Positions 1-6,631 of a stretch of 14,985 bases of DNA are shown piece by piece. The notes below the pieces were generated by a model. That model was not told the origin of the DNA and ran no database searches. It saw nothing but the letters and a program-made list of their open reading frames with translations. The translations under genes and the position numbers were made by a program. Position 1 is the first letter of the stretch; each line of letters starts with the position of its first letter. Source of the DNA: UBA2450 sp045132035 (GTDB lineage Bacteria > Bacillota_I > Bacilli_A > RFN20 > CAG-826); NCBI GenBank assembly GCA_045132035.1, contig JBGURM010000077.1, positions 1 through 14,985 of the forward strand, in the 5' to 3' direction.

Positions 1-397
1 TAAAGATGAATTAAGAAATCATCTCATCATCAATCCAAAAGATAAGAAGAAATTAGAAAAAATCGTTCATCCTTTAGTGGAAAAAGAAATTTTTTATTTC
101 TTAGAACATGAATCTAATCCAATTAGAGTGGTTGAAGTTCCTTTATTATTTGAAGCAAGATTAGACCACTACTTCGATTCTATTGTGGTAGTTGATATAG
201 ATGAAAATATCCAAAGAAAAAGATTAGAAAATCGAAATGGAAATAAAGCAATTCTATTAGAAGAAATTAATAAGACTAATAAAATTGATGAAAATAAAAA
301 TAAGGCTACTTACCTAATTAATAATAATGGTGATTTAAAGTCACTTGAAAAAGACATAAAAAAGACCCTTATTGAAGTGAAGGGTCTAATAAAGTAA
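1..397 (+). CDS. coaE: Dephospho-CoA kinase, C-terminal part (5' end outside window)
   Basis: Dephospho-CoA kinase catalyses the last step of coenzyme A synthesis, ATP-dependent phosphorylation of the 3'-hydroxyl of dephospho-CoA, in the cytosol. The frame is open from base 2 with no stop before TAA at 395-397, so the gene enters from the left and the GTG at 77 is internal. Visible family features are the LEKIVHPLV segment just upstream of codon 77, the VPLLFEARLD segment, the VVVVD strand with QRKRLENRNG (lid-region arginines), and the late YLINNNGD strand. The N-terminal P-loop lies outside the window. The last 29 bases overlap the 3' end of the convergent dnaI, and they also encode the dnaI terminator hairpin. 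Identification rests on the combined motifs and is fairly secure despite the truncation. Confidence 0.88.
   Translation, partial: KDELRNHLIINPKDKKKLEKIVHPLVEKEIFYFLEHESNPIRVVEVPLLFEARLDHYFDSIVVVDIDENIQRKRLENRNGNKAILLEEINKTNKIDENKNKATYLINNNGDLKSLEKDIKKTLIEVKGLIK
358..387 (-). terminator. Rho-independent terminator of dnaB-dnaI, inside the coaE 3' end
   Basis: Perfect 8-bp arms AGACCCTT (363-370) and AAGGGTCT (380-387) flank a 9-base loop. Read on the minus strand the stem is followed by six T (363-358). On the plus strand no T-run follows, so it serves the leftward operon. The dnaI stop codon sits at the loop edge (369-371), so the hairpin overlaps the last dnaI codons and the last coaE codons. 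Confidence 0.8.
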
Positions 398-1268
398 TTT
401 CCTTATTACACATTAAATTGAGCATTTGTCGAATTTGCTCAATTTTTGGTTTACTCGCATTATTTGTTTGATACATATTCGCGCAGTCATCAATTGAGTA
501 GTTACTTGTGATAATGGTAAATAGCTTATTTCTTACACGATGAGAAAGAATTGGATAGAGAATATTATCTCTAACAAAGTCACTCTTGAACTCATTTCCA
601 AAATCATCAAGAACTAAGAATTCAACATTTTTATATTTCTCAATGTCTTCAGCAAATTTTGGATTCTTGCTAAAAGCAAGGTCCGCTAATTCTTTAAATC
701 GATCTGGAACATTAATGAATGCGATTGAATTAAAGAAATTTTGTCTAGCACCAACAGAGGCTAGTGTTGCTGCATAATATGATTTTCCAGTAGCGATTCC
801 ACTTTTAATAAAAATCCATTTATTTGAATTTTTAGTGCATACTTCTTTAAACACAGCAAGAATTTCTTGCTTTGGTTTACTGGCTAAATTATTAACACTT
901 GTTATTGAATTATTGAGCCATTCTTCTTCAAAATCATAGACAATAAATTTTCTTTTGAAGTTCGTGTATTCCAAATACTTCTTACAAGGAATGATGTTAC
1001 GATCCACTATTCCTTTTTTATATGTCACTGAAGTAACAAGATATTTTGGTTCTTTATTACAATATTTAATTCCCTTACAACCTCTACAGTTATTCATATC
1101 AACTGCAAAATCATAGATTTTAGTAATGTTATTTTTAATTGCTTCATCACTTAAACCAAGTTGGCGAAGATATTTAACGGCTTTTGGATTATTAAAAACT
1201 TCCTCTTCCATTTTTGTTAGAGTAGCTTCATCGATTTGATCAATATGTCCAATCTTAAATCTTTCCAT
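369..1268 (-). CDS. dnaI: Primosomal protein DnaI (helicase loader, AAA+ ATPase)
   Basis: DnaI loads the replicative helicase onto DNA at origins and restart sites in Bacillota, working with DnaB/DnaD. The 299-residue length fits the family. The N-terminal region (about 1-100) carries a likely zinc site with Cys61, Cys64, Cys70 and Cys95. The AAA+ domain has a P-loop around 156-163 (SGIATGKS), Walker B VLDDFG at 219-224 and a sensor-1-like TSN at 254-256. An Arg-containing C-terminal segment follows. The first P-loop glycine is Ser156, which is mildly atypical. The ATG overlaps the dnaB stop by one base (TAATG), so translation is probably coupled. The gene is last in the leftward operon and converges on coaE. 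Confidence 0.93.
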   Translation of the reverse strand: MERFKIGHIDQIDEATLTKMEEEVFNNPKAVKYLRQLGLSDEAIKNNITKIYDFAVDMNNCRGCKGIKYCNKEPKYLVTSVTYKKGIVDRNIIPCKKYLEYTNFKRKFIVYDFEEEWLNNSITSVNNLASKPKQEILAVFKEVCTKNSNKWIFIKSGIATGKSYYAATLASVGARQNFFNSIAFINVPDRFKELADLAFSKNPKFAEDIEKYKNVEFLVLDDFGNEFKSDFVRDNILYPILSHRVRNKLFTIITSNYSIDDCANMYQTNNASKPKIEQIRQMLNLMCNKEITLLDPSLQ

Positions 1269-2557
1269 TAGTCTTCTTTATCCTCGAAGAAATTAATCAA
1301 AGAATTTAATTCTTCTTCATTTAGATTACCACTTTCTTCCTCTTTTTGCTCTTCAATTATTGGTTTTTGTGTAGGTTTCTCACTCTTTTTAGTTTCACTA
1401 TTTTTACGACCGCCACCAGTATAGTATTTATTTAAATAATCCATCGCATCAACGACAGTCTCAATATTTTCTCTACTAATAGAAGAAGCAATCTTTTCAA
1501 CTGAGTATTTTGAAAGAACGTTATTGTTCATTTGTAAAACAAAATCGATAATGACATTAATGACTCCATTAGTGAGTTTATAATCTTCCGCTAAAGAGTA
1601 GATGATATTTAAATCTGCTTGAGCAGGTTTAGTTCCGTTTTGTAAAATTGCGAGAACTTCTTTTGGACTTCTTGTTTCAAAGAGCTTAACTTTTGCCGCA
1701 AGTCCTTCTTCTCCGATAGCGATATTTTTCTTTCTATTTCTTTTCTTATGAGAAATAACACCAAAATTAACTTCATTCTTTAAATCTTCATTTAAAACTT
1801 TAAAGTCCACTCTTGAACCTTTAGCTTTATTTGGATCATATGAATTAGCGACTTTTTCAGCAGCGATTTCTGGATTAACTCCATATAAAGAAGATAATCT
1901 TTCAATTTCTTTTAATTCTGCTTTAGTAAATGCTTTTTCGTTTATTTGACTAATTTGTTTTAATGTTTCAAAGAATCTTTCATAAGAGAATTCGGTATCA
2001 ATCTTACTCTTTTGTCTTCCTAAAGTTTGATCCACTCCTGTTGCTGCGACCATAAAGGCAGAATCTGAGAAGTCAGGATGGAAGACATCATTAAATGAAG
2101 CAGAAATATCTTCTCCCAAAGGAACACTTGATTGAATTTGATATACTCTTTTAATTCTATTAGCGTCAGCTTCTCCTAGATTTTGGATTAATAATCCATA
2201 TAAAAGAGTGTCGTTAAAAAACTTCATTGGGGTTTTAGGAGCAAAGATTTCATAGTGGTAAATAGAAAATCCTTGAACTTTTTCTAATCTAGTTTTAATT
2301 AAACCAACAGCTTCAAGTTGTTTTCTTGCTTCAATAAAGTCACCAGTAGCAATCTTCATTCTTAAAAGAAGTTGTTCATGACTACTTAAAGATGTGATTT
2401 TTTGATTATTAGATTCACTCCAAAATGTGAAATAAACCGCTAGTGCGGCGTACCCAACTATTGGTTGATATAAATTAGTAATCGTATCGCGATCATAATC
2501 TGCCAAGAGGGTGGAAACTCTGATGTCAAACATGTCGCTTGTTGATAAAACTACCAT
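1268..2557 (-). CDS. dnaB: Replication initiation/membrane attachment protein DnaB (Bacillota type)
   Basis: This is the Bacillota DnaB primosome protein, unrelated to the E. coli helicase of the same name. It acts with DnaD and DnaI in helicase loading. The N-terminal winged-helix-like part has the typical DRDTITNLYQPIVGYAAL segment near residues 20-40. A DnaB/DnaD-type helical domain lies around 300-390 (from LFETRSPKEVLAIL through VVDAMDYLNKYY). The tail after about 392 is charged and Glu/Lys-rich (QKEEESGN), probably disordered. At 429 residues it is slightly shorter than the Bacillus protein. The start is supported by AGGGGG about nine bases upstream of ATG (2557). The region upstream holds DnaA-box-like sites, so control by DnaA is plausible. 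Confidence 0.9.
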   Translation of the reverse strand: MVVLSTSDMFDIRVSTLLADYDRDTITNLYQPIVGYAALAVYFTFWSESNNQKITSLSSHEQLLLRMKIATGDFIEARKQLEAVGLIKTRLEKVQGFSIYHYEIFAPKTPMKFFNDTLLYGLLIQNLGEADANRIKRVYQIQSSVPLGEDISASFNDVFHPDFSDSAFMVAATGVDQTLGRQKSKIDTEFSYERFFETLKQISQINEKAFTKAELKEIERLSSLYGVNPEIAAEKVANSYDPNKAKGSRVDFKVLNEDLKNEVNFGVISHKKRNRKKNIAIGEEGLAAKVKLFETRSPKEVLAILQNGTKPAQADLNIIYSLAEDYKLTNGVINVIIDFVLQMNNNVLSKYSVEKIASSISRENIETVVDAMDYLNKYYTGGGRKNSETKKSEKPTQKPIIEEQKEEESGNLNEEELNSLINFFEDKED

Positions 2558-2646
2558 TAGTCATTTCCCCCTTGCTTGCAAAAATTATGCGCTTAAAAAT
2601 AAGATGTTTCAACGAGAAAAAAATATATATTTTTACTTGACAATTT

Positions 2647-2745
2647 GTTTCCACATTTCCACACCAAATGATTTATACTTTGTATAAATCTTTTATACTA
2701 CAATTTTGTTGTCCACTTTCTATCCACATTTAAAATTGTGGAAAC
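2647..2745. promoter_or_regulatory. Cluster of DnaA-box-like sites upstream of dnaB
   Basis: Compared with the consensus TTATCCACA, the region has GTTTCCACA (2647-2655), ATTTCCACA (2655-2663), TTGTCCACT (2709-2717), CTATCCACA (2720-2728) and, on the minus strand, GTTTCCACA (2737-2745). The first and last sites belong to a perfect 13-bp inverted repeat, ATTTGTTTCCACA at 2643-2655 and its complement at 2737-2749. TTTCCACA is also repeated in tandem (2648-2655, 2656-2663). The region from 2558 to 2840 contains no gene that I can support. DnaA binding is an inference. The sites match imperfectly, but five in 99 bases is unlikely by chance. Confidence 0.55.
2671..2689. repeat. 19-bp AT-rich palindrome between DnaA-like boxes
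   Basis: ATTTATAC (2671-2678) and its perfect complement GTATAAAT (2682-2689) are separated by TTT. It lies between the left and right groups of DnaA-like sites and upstream of dnaB. It could be an operator or an easily melted element. There is no T-run suggesting a terminator. Confidence 0.5.
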
Positions 2746-2840
2746 AAATATATTTCTTATTACTTTCAATAAATGCTATTTTAGTTTCAAAAAGATATAC
2801 AACATCAAATTTGACCATTCAAAACAAAATACAAATTTAA

Positions 2841-3344
2841 TTATTTTAATTTGCGTGATTTAATTGGTTCATTCCAAAACCCAGGCCACTCATCTTCGAT
2901 TGATTGTTTTATTTTTTCAATTTCTTCTTTGCTTAAATTTTGATACAACAAATCAATTTTATATGCTTCATCAGTACTAAAATCTGCGAATACATATGAG
3001 AAAACAACACAAAGCACAGATAATGAAACGACAATTATCTTAAGAGCAAGCAAATCTAGAAAGATATTTATTACAAATAAAGATATGCATATAACAAGTG
3101 TCATGGTGGTAAAAAGAACAGAATAGGAAAAAAGATCATATCTAGGGTTATTTTCATCACATTTTTTTGCCCAAAAATATGCTAAATTAAGTATACTTTT
3201 CTTTTTTATTAAATGTTTTTTTAAAAATAATACGTTGGTGGTAGTAAAATTAGTACTATCCTTTTCACTGTGAAAAGCTCTAAACGCAATACAGTAAGAA
3301 AAAAACGATCCTATCAACGGATAAATAATATATAAATTAATCAT
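2841..3344 (-). CDS. Unrecognised small membrane protein
   Basis: I do not recognise this family. The chosen start is ATG at 3344, preceded by GGAG at nine bases. A TTG at 3359 in the same frame overlaps that ribosome-binding site and is less likely. The resulting protein has 167 residues: an N-terminal hydrophobic segment (about 3-23), a polar Lys/Asn-rich loop (to about 68), two adjacent hydrophobic segments (about 72-95 and 99-121) and an acidic cytosolic-looking tail with LSKEEIEKIKQSIEDEWPGF. Three membrane spans are inferred. It begins within the end of a 46-codon ORF and reads toward dnaB. No clear terminator separates it from the DnaA-like cluster. Confidence 0.7.
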   Translation of the reverse strand: MINLYIIYPLIGSFFSYCIAFRAFHSEKDSTNFTTTNVLFLKKHLIKKKSILNLAYFWAKKCDENNPRYDLFSYSVLFTTMTLVICISLFVINIFLDLLALKIIVVSLSVLCVVFSYVFADFSTDEAYKIDLLYQNLSKEEIEKIKQSIEDEWPGFWNEPIKSRKLK

Positions 3345-3477
3345 CAAATAATTCTCCAAAAATCAAGTCAATAAGAGATGGGCCAAAGGCATCGATTGTC
3401 ACTTGTTCATCGGGTCCTAGACGAAAACGATTTGAATAATTAGGTGTAAATTTAAATGTTGATCTTTTATGAATCAT
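3337..3477 (-). CDS. Short 46-codon ORF overlapping the membrane protein start
   Basis: This reading frame starts MIHKRSTFKFTPNYSNRF and ends LIDLIFGELFDD before TAA at 3339-3337. Its last eight bases overlap the ATG of the downstream membrane protein, and the GGAG serving that gene lies inside it, a typical coupled arrangement. The protein is basic at the N-terminus and acidic and hydrophobic at the C-terminus. I do not recognise it. The ribosome-binding site is weak (only AAGA-like bases upstream of ATG 3477), which lowers confidence. It could be a leader peptide or a small partner protein. Confidence 0.5.
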   Translation of the reverse strand: MIHKRSTFKFTPNYSNRFRLGPDEQVTIDAFGPSLIDLIFGELFDD

Positions 3478-3546
3478 ATCTAGTCTTATTATGTTCTTGT
3501 TTTTATAATAATAAAAGTAGTCATTTCATCTTAATTATTAATATAT

Positions 3547-3570
3547 ATAAAAATATTTATAAAAATATTT
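3547..3570. repeat. Two tandem copies of a 12-bp AT repeat before pfkA
   Basis: ATAAAAATATTT occurs exactly twice in tandem (3547-3558 and 3559-3570), each containing the palindrome AAATATTT. It lies about 50 bases upstream of the pfkA start, between the divergent short ORF and pfkA. It may act as a curved or UP-like upstream element. Confidence 0.6.
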
Positions 3571-3587
3571 ATATTGAGTTTTTTGAG

Positions 3588-3596
3588 TGCTATTAT
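3588..3596 (+). promoter_or_regulatory. Candidate extended -10 promoter of pfkA
   Basis: TGC-TATTAT fits an extended -10 element (TGnTATAAT) with one mismatch. No good -35 sits at 17 bases. TTGAGT occurs at 3574-3579 but only 11 bases away. The transcript would begin near 3603, giving a very short leader that starts at the AAAGGA ribosome-binding site. Confidence 0.35.
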
Positions 3597-3619
3597 TATA
3601 GCAAAGGATTTTTTTGAGT

Positions 3620-4579
3620 ATGATTAGAAGAATTGCTGTACTTACAAGCGGAGGAGACGCTCCGGGAATGAATGCCGCTGTTAGAGCGGTCATTAGAGCT
3701 GGTTTATATCAAGGTCTAGAAATGTTTGTCATCTTTGATGGCTATAAAGGTTTACTAGATGGAGATATTCACCAAGTAACAAAAGAATTTACACAAGACA
3801 TTATTAATAGAGGTGGCACAGTCTTAAGAAGTGCCCGTGTTCCAGAATTTAAAGAACCTGCCGTTCAAGAAAGAGCTATCGAAAGATTAAGAGACTTAGA
3901 TATCGATGCTTTAGTGGGAATCGGAGGAGATGGAACATATCGCGGATTACGTGATTTAGCTAGGCTCGGTTTCCCAGTAATTGGTATTCCAGGTAGTATT
4001 GATAATGACGTTTCGAGTACAAACTACACGATTGGTTTTATGACAGCGTTAAATACAATCTGTGATTGTGTCGATAAAATCAAAGATACTTCTACATCTC
4101 ATCAACGTTGTAGTGTTATCGAAGTTATGGGTCGTCACTGTGGTGACTTAGCGGTTTATTCTTCTATCGCTGAAGCTGCTGAATTAACTATTACTTACGA
4201 TCACCCATATGATGAGGAACACATCTTCAAAAAACTCAGAAAATTAAAAGCTCAAAAGAAGAGTCACGCGATTGTTATCGTTAGTGAAAATCTACTCGAT
4301 GTTAGAGAACTCGCTAAAAAGATTCAAGAAAAAACAGGATTTGACACGAACGTTGAAATCCTTGGTCACCTTCAAAGAGGTGGCGCTCCATGTGCCTTTG
4401 ATAGAGTTTTAGCAAGTAGAATGGGTGCTAAAGCCATTGAATGCTTACTAAATGAACAATATGGAAAAGTCATTGGAAGCGTTAAAGAAGAAATCGTCGC
4501 TATTGATATAGAAGAAGCATTAGCCAAAGAACGTGATAAGCACGAGCAATTATTATCATTGATTAATATGTTACAATAG
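3620..4579 (+). CDS. pfkA: ATP-dependent 6-phosphofructokinase
   Basis: Phosphofructokinase converts fructose 6-phosphate and ATP to fructose 1,6-bisphosphate, the committed step of glycolysis. ATG 3620 gives 319 residues, the standard bacterial PfkA length. A TTG six bases upstream (3614) is closer to AAAGGA (3603-3608) and is an alternative start. The sequence shows the ATP site GGDAPGMNA (11-19), GGDGT (102-106), catalytic IDND with Asp128, Arg163, the EVMGRHCGDLA signature (168-178) and the effector/substrate motif GHLQRGG with a following FDR. The glycine after GGD indicates ATP rather than pyrophosphate. The usual Thr before IDND is Ser126, a conservative change. The gene is followed after 55 bases by thrS. 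Confidence 0.97.
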   Translation: MIRRIAVLTSGGDAPGMNAAVRAVIRAGLYQGLEMFVIFDGYKGLLDGDIHQVTKEFTQDIINRGGTVLRSARVPEFKEPAVQERAIERLRDLDIDALVGIGGDGTYRGLRDLARLGFPVIGIPGSIDNDVSSTNYTIGFMTALNTICDCVDKIKDTSTSHQRCSVIEVMGRHCGDLAVYSSIAEAAELTITYDHPYDEEHIFKKLRKLKAQKKSHAIVIVSENLLDVRELAKKIQEKTGFDTNVEILGHLQRGGAPCAFDRVLASRMGAKAIECLLNEQYGKVIGSVKEEIVAIDIEEALAKERDKHEQLLSLINMLQ

Positions 4580-4616
4580 TAACAATTAATATAAACAAAT
4601 AGTAGCCCACTATTGT
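4573..4616 (+). other. Alternative hairpins between pfkA and thrS
   Basis: ACTATTGT (4609-4616) can pair either with ACAATAGT (4573-4580, spanning the pfkA stop codon) or, over six bases, with AATAGT (4598-4603) around an AGCCC loop. No T-run follows, so this is not a clear terminator. pfkA and thrS may be cotranscribed. There is no room for a T-box. Confidence 0.3.
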
Positions 4617-4634
4617 ATTGTGGCGGAGAGAATT

Positions 4635-6401
4635 ATGAAAATACAACAACATGACGGTTCAATCGTTGAAATCGAAAAAAGTTCAAAAGAAGCATTTGAA
4701 GTGTTAAATCACTCCACTTCTCACTTATTAGCAGAAGCTATTCAAGAATTATATCCAGATGCCAAATTTGGATATGGTCCAGCCATTGAAGAAGGTTTCT
4801 ACTACGATATCGATTTTAAAGAACCAATAGTCGAAGAAGACTTAGCAAAAATTGAAAAGAAAATGCACGAACTTTCTAGTAAAGATGAAAGAATCGTGAG
4901 AGAAGTCTTAAGCAAAGACGAAGCTTTAAAAAGATTTGAAAATAATCCATATAAAGTTGAATTAATCAAAGATATCGATGAAGATATCACTATTTTCACA
5001 CAAGGAAAATTTACTGATTTATGCCGTGGACCACATTTACTCGCTACTGGCCAAATCAAACACTTTAAGTTATTAAACTTAGCGGGTGCTTATTGGAGAG
5101 GCGATTCTAAAAACAAAATGCTTGTGAGAATTTATGGAACAAGCTGGTGGACCGCTGATGATTTAAATAATCACTTGAAAGATTTAGAAGAAAGAAAGAA
5201 AAGAGACCATCGTATTTTAGGGCGACAACTTGGTCTATTTATGCTTTCTGAATATGGTCCAGGATTCCCATTCTGGCTACCTAATGGAATGATTATGCTT
5301 GAAGAACTCAAGAAATATTGGAGAGATGTCCACACTCAATATGGATATAAATTCATTAACACTCCAATCATTCTTTCTAGAGAACTTTGGGAAACTTCAG
5401 GACACTGGGATCACTATCAAGAAAATATGTACACCACTAAAATTGATGATCGTGATTTCGCTATCAAACCAATGAACTGTCCTGGTAGCATTCTTGTTTA
5501 CAAGAATGAATTACATTCATATAAAGATTTACCATTACGTTACGCTGAACTTGGTTTAGTCCATCGTCATGAAGCTAGCGGAGCATTAAACGGCTTATTC
5601 CGTGTCCGTTCATTCACACAAGATGACGCTCATACATATGTTAGAGAAGATCAAATCGAAGACGAAATTGCTTCAATTATCAAACTCTATGATGAGATTT
5701 ACACAGTCTTTGGATTAGACTACCGTATCGAATTATCAACTAGACCAGAAGAAGGTTATATTGGTGATATCAATATTTGGAATAAATCTGAAGCTATTTT
5801 GGAAGATGTCTGCCGTAGAACTGGAAAAGAATTTAAGATTAATCCAGGAGATGGAGCCTTCTATGGTCCTAAACTTGATTTTAAACTTAAAGATTCAATG
5901 GGTAGAACCTGGCAATGCGGCACAGTCCAATTAGATATGAATCTTCCAGGAAGATTTGATTGCTTCTACATTGATAAAGATGGAGAAAAGAAAACTCCAA
6001 TTATGATCCATAGAGCGTGCTTAGGAAGTATCGAAAGATTCACTGGCATGATTATTGAAAATTACGCAGGTGCTTTCCCAACTTGGTTAGCCCCAGTTCA
6101 AGTCATGTTATTACCAGTTAATAATGAATTCCACTTAGAGTACACTGATGAACTTTATAGGTTATTATCTAAAGAAGGGATCAGAGTCCAAAAAGATGAC
6201 GCAAATGAGAAGCTTGGATATCGTTTAAGAAATACTCAAGTGAAGAAAATTCCATACACTATCGTTATTGGTGATAACGAGCGAGACAATAAAACTGTCA
6301 CTTATCGTAAATATGGAACTCAAGCTCAAATCACAGTCTCTATTGATGAATTTATTAAATTAATCAAAGAAGAGATTGCCTCTAAAGCAAGACTCAACTA
6401 A
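4635..6401 (+). CDS. thrS: Threonyl-tRNA synthetase lacking the N-terminal TGS domain
   Basis: Charges tRNA-Thr with threonine. The start is ATG 4635 with GGAG six bases upstream; an in-frame GTG at 4620 lacks a ribosome-binding site. The protein has 588 residues. The editing domain carries HSTSH (His26, His30) and CRGPH (Cys130, His134). The class II catalytic core includes the MNCPG segment with Cys282, His333 and His459, the three zinc/threonine-site ligands with the same spacing as E. coli Cys334, His385 and His511. A C-terminal anticodon-binding domain starts at about 485. Relative to the E. coli enzyme about 52 residues are missing at the N-terminus: DGSIVEIEK runs almost directly into the editing domain, so the TGS domain is absent. 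It ends at its own terminator. Confidence 0.97.
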   Translation: MKIQQHDGSIVEIEKSSKEAFEVLNHSTSHLLAEAIQELYPDAKFGYGPAIEEGFYYDIDFKEPIVEEDLAKIEKKMHELSSKDERIVREVLSKDEALKRFENNPYKVELIKDIDEDITIFTQGKFTDLCRGPHLLATGQIKHFKLLNLAGAYWRGDSKNKMLVRIYGTSWWTADDLNNHLKDLEERKKRDHRILGRQLGLFMLSEYGPGFPFWLPNGMIMLEELKKYWRDVHTQYGYKFINTPIILSRELWETSGHWDHYQENMYTTKIDDRDFAIKPMNCPGSILVYKNELHSYKDLPLRYAELGLVHRHEASGALNGLFRVRSFTQDDAHTYVREDQIEDEIASIIKLYDEIYTVFGLDYRIELSTRPEEGYIGDINIWNKSEAILEDVCRRTGKEFKINPGDGAFYGPKLDFKLKDSMGRTWQCGTVQLDMNLPGRFDCFYIDKDGEKKTPIMIHRACLGSIERFTGMIIENYAGAFPTWLAPVQVMLLPVNNEFHLEYTDELYRLLSKEGIRVQKDDANEKLGYRLRNTQVKKIPYTIVIGDNERDNKTVTYRKYGTQAQITVSIDEFIKLIKEEIASKARLN

Positions 6402-6404
6402 GTC

Positions 6405-6427
6405 AAAGACCCTATGGGTCTTTTTCT
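6405..6427 (+). terminator. Rho-independent terminator of thrS
   Basis: AAAGACCC (6405-6412), loop TAT, GGGTCTTT (6416-6423), then further T. It begins four bases after the thrS stop. Confidence 0.88.
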
Positions 6428-6454
6428 TAATTAACAAATTATTATAAATAATTC

Positions 6455-6483
6455 TTTACACAAGGTAGAGAATAATATAAGAT
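6455..6483 (+). promoter_or_regulatory. Candidate promoter of infC-rpmI-rplT
   Basis: TTTACA (6455-6460) matches the -35 at five of six. Possible -10 elements are TATAAG (6476-6481, spacing 15) and TAAGAT (6478-6483, spacing 17). Transcription would begin just upstream of the attenuator leader. Confidence 0.45.
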
Positions 6484-6499
6484 TATTAACGCAAATAAA

Positions 6500-6620
6500 A
6501 AGGTAGAAAGTAGAGGCACCCGCTTCTCGCCAGACCGATAAATATGTTGGTTGGCTCATTACTACGAAATCTTGGGGTTAAGACTAGTACGGGTGCAATT
6601 CGCTTGCATCCGTTTTATTT
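6500..6620 (+). promoter_or_regulatory. L20-type attenuator leader of infC-rpmI-rplT
   Basis: GCACCCG (6516-6522) pairs with CGGGTGC (6590-6596), closing a structured domain that contains a GCTTCTCGCC segment. The same CGGGTGC bases can instead start a 9-bp terminator hairpin, CGGGTGCAA (6590-6598) with TTGCATCCG (6604-6612), one G-U pair, followed by TTTTATTT. The two folds exclude each other. In Bacillota, ribosomal protein L20 binds the leader of this operon and favours termination. Position, the mutually exclusive pairing and the downstream genes fit that element, although I assign the family from memory and context. Confidence 0.82.
6590..6620 (+). terminator. Attenuator terminator in the infC leader
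   Basis: A 9-bp stem, loop TTCGC and an eight-base T-rich tract (6613-6620) end 11 bases before the infC ATG. When formed it would stop transcription before infC. It competes with pairing to 6516-6522. Confidence 0.8.
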
Positions 6621-6631
6621 AAGCAAAGGAG

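Noticed and set aside
586..777. 63-residue rightward ORF inside dnaI
   Set aside because: It lies antisense to the well-supported P-loop/Walker B region of dnaI, has no ribosome-binding site and resembles no protein.
2637..2679. TTGACA (2637-2642) as a rightward promoter
   Set aside because: No -10 lies at the right distance (TATACT is 31 bases away) and there is no rightward gene before pfkA at 3620.
4802..5059. 85-residue leftward ORF inside thrS
   Set aside because: It is antisense to the ThrRS editing domain; the Ser-rich composition is a by-product of the opposite strand.
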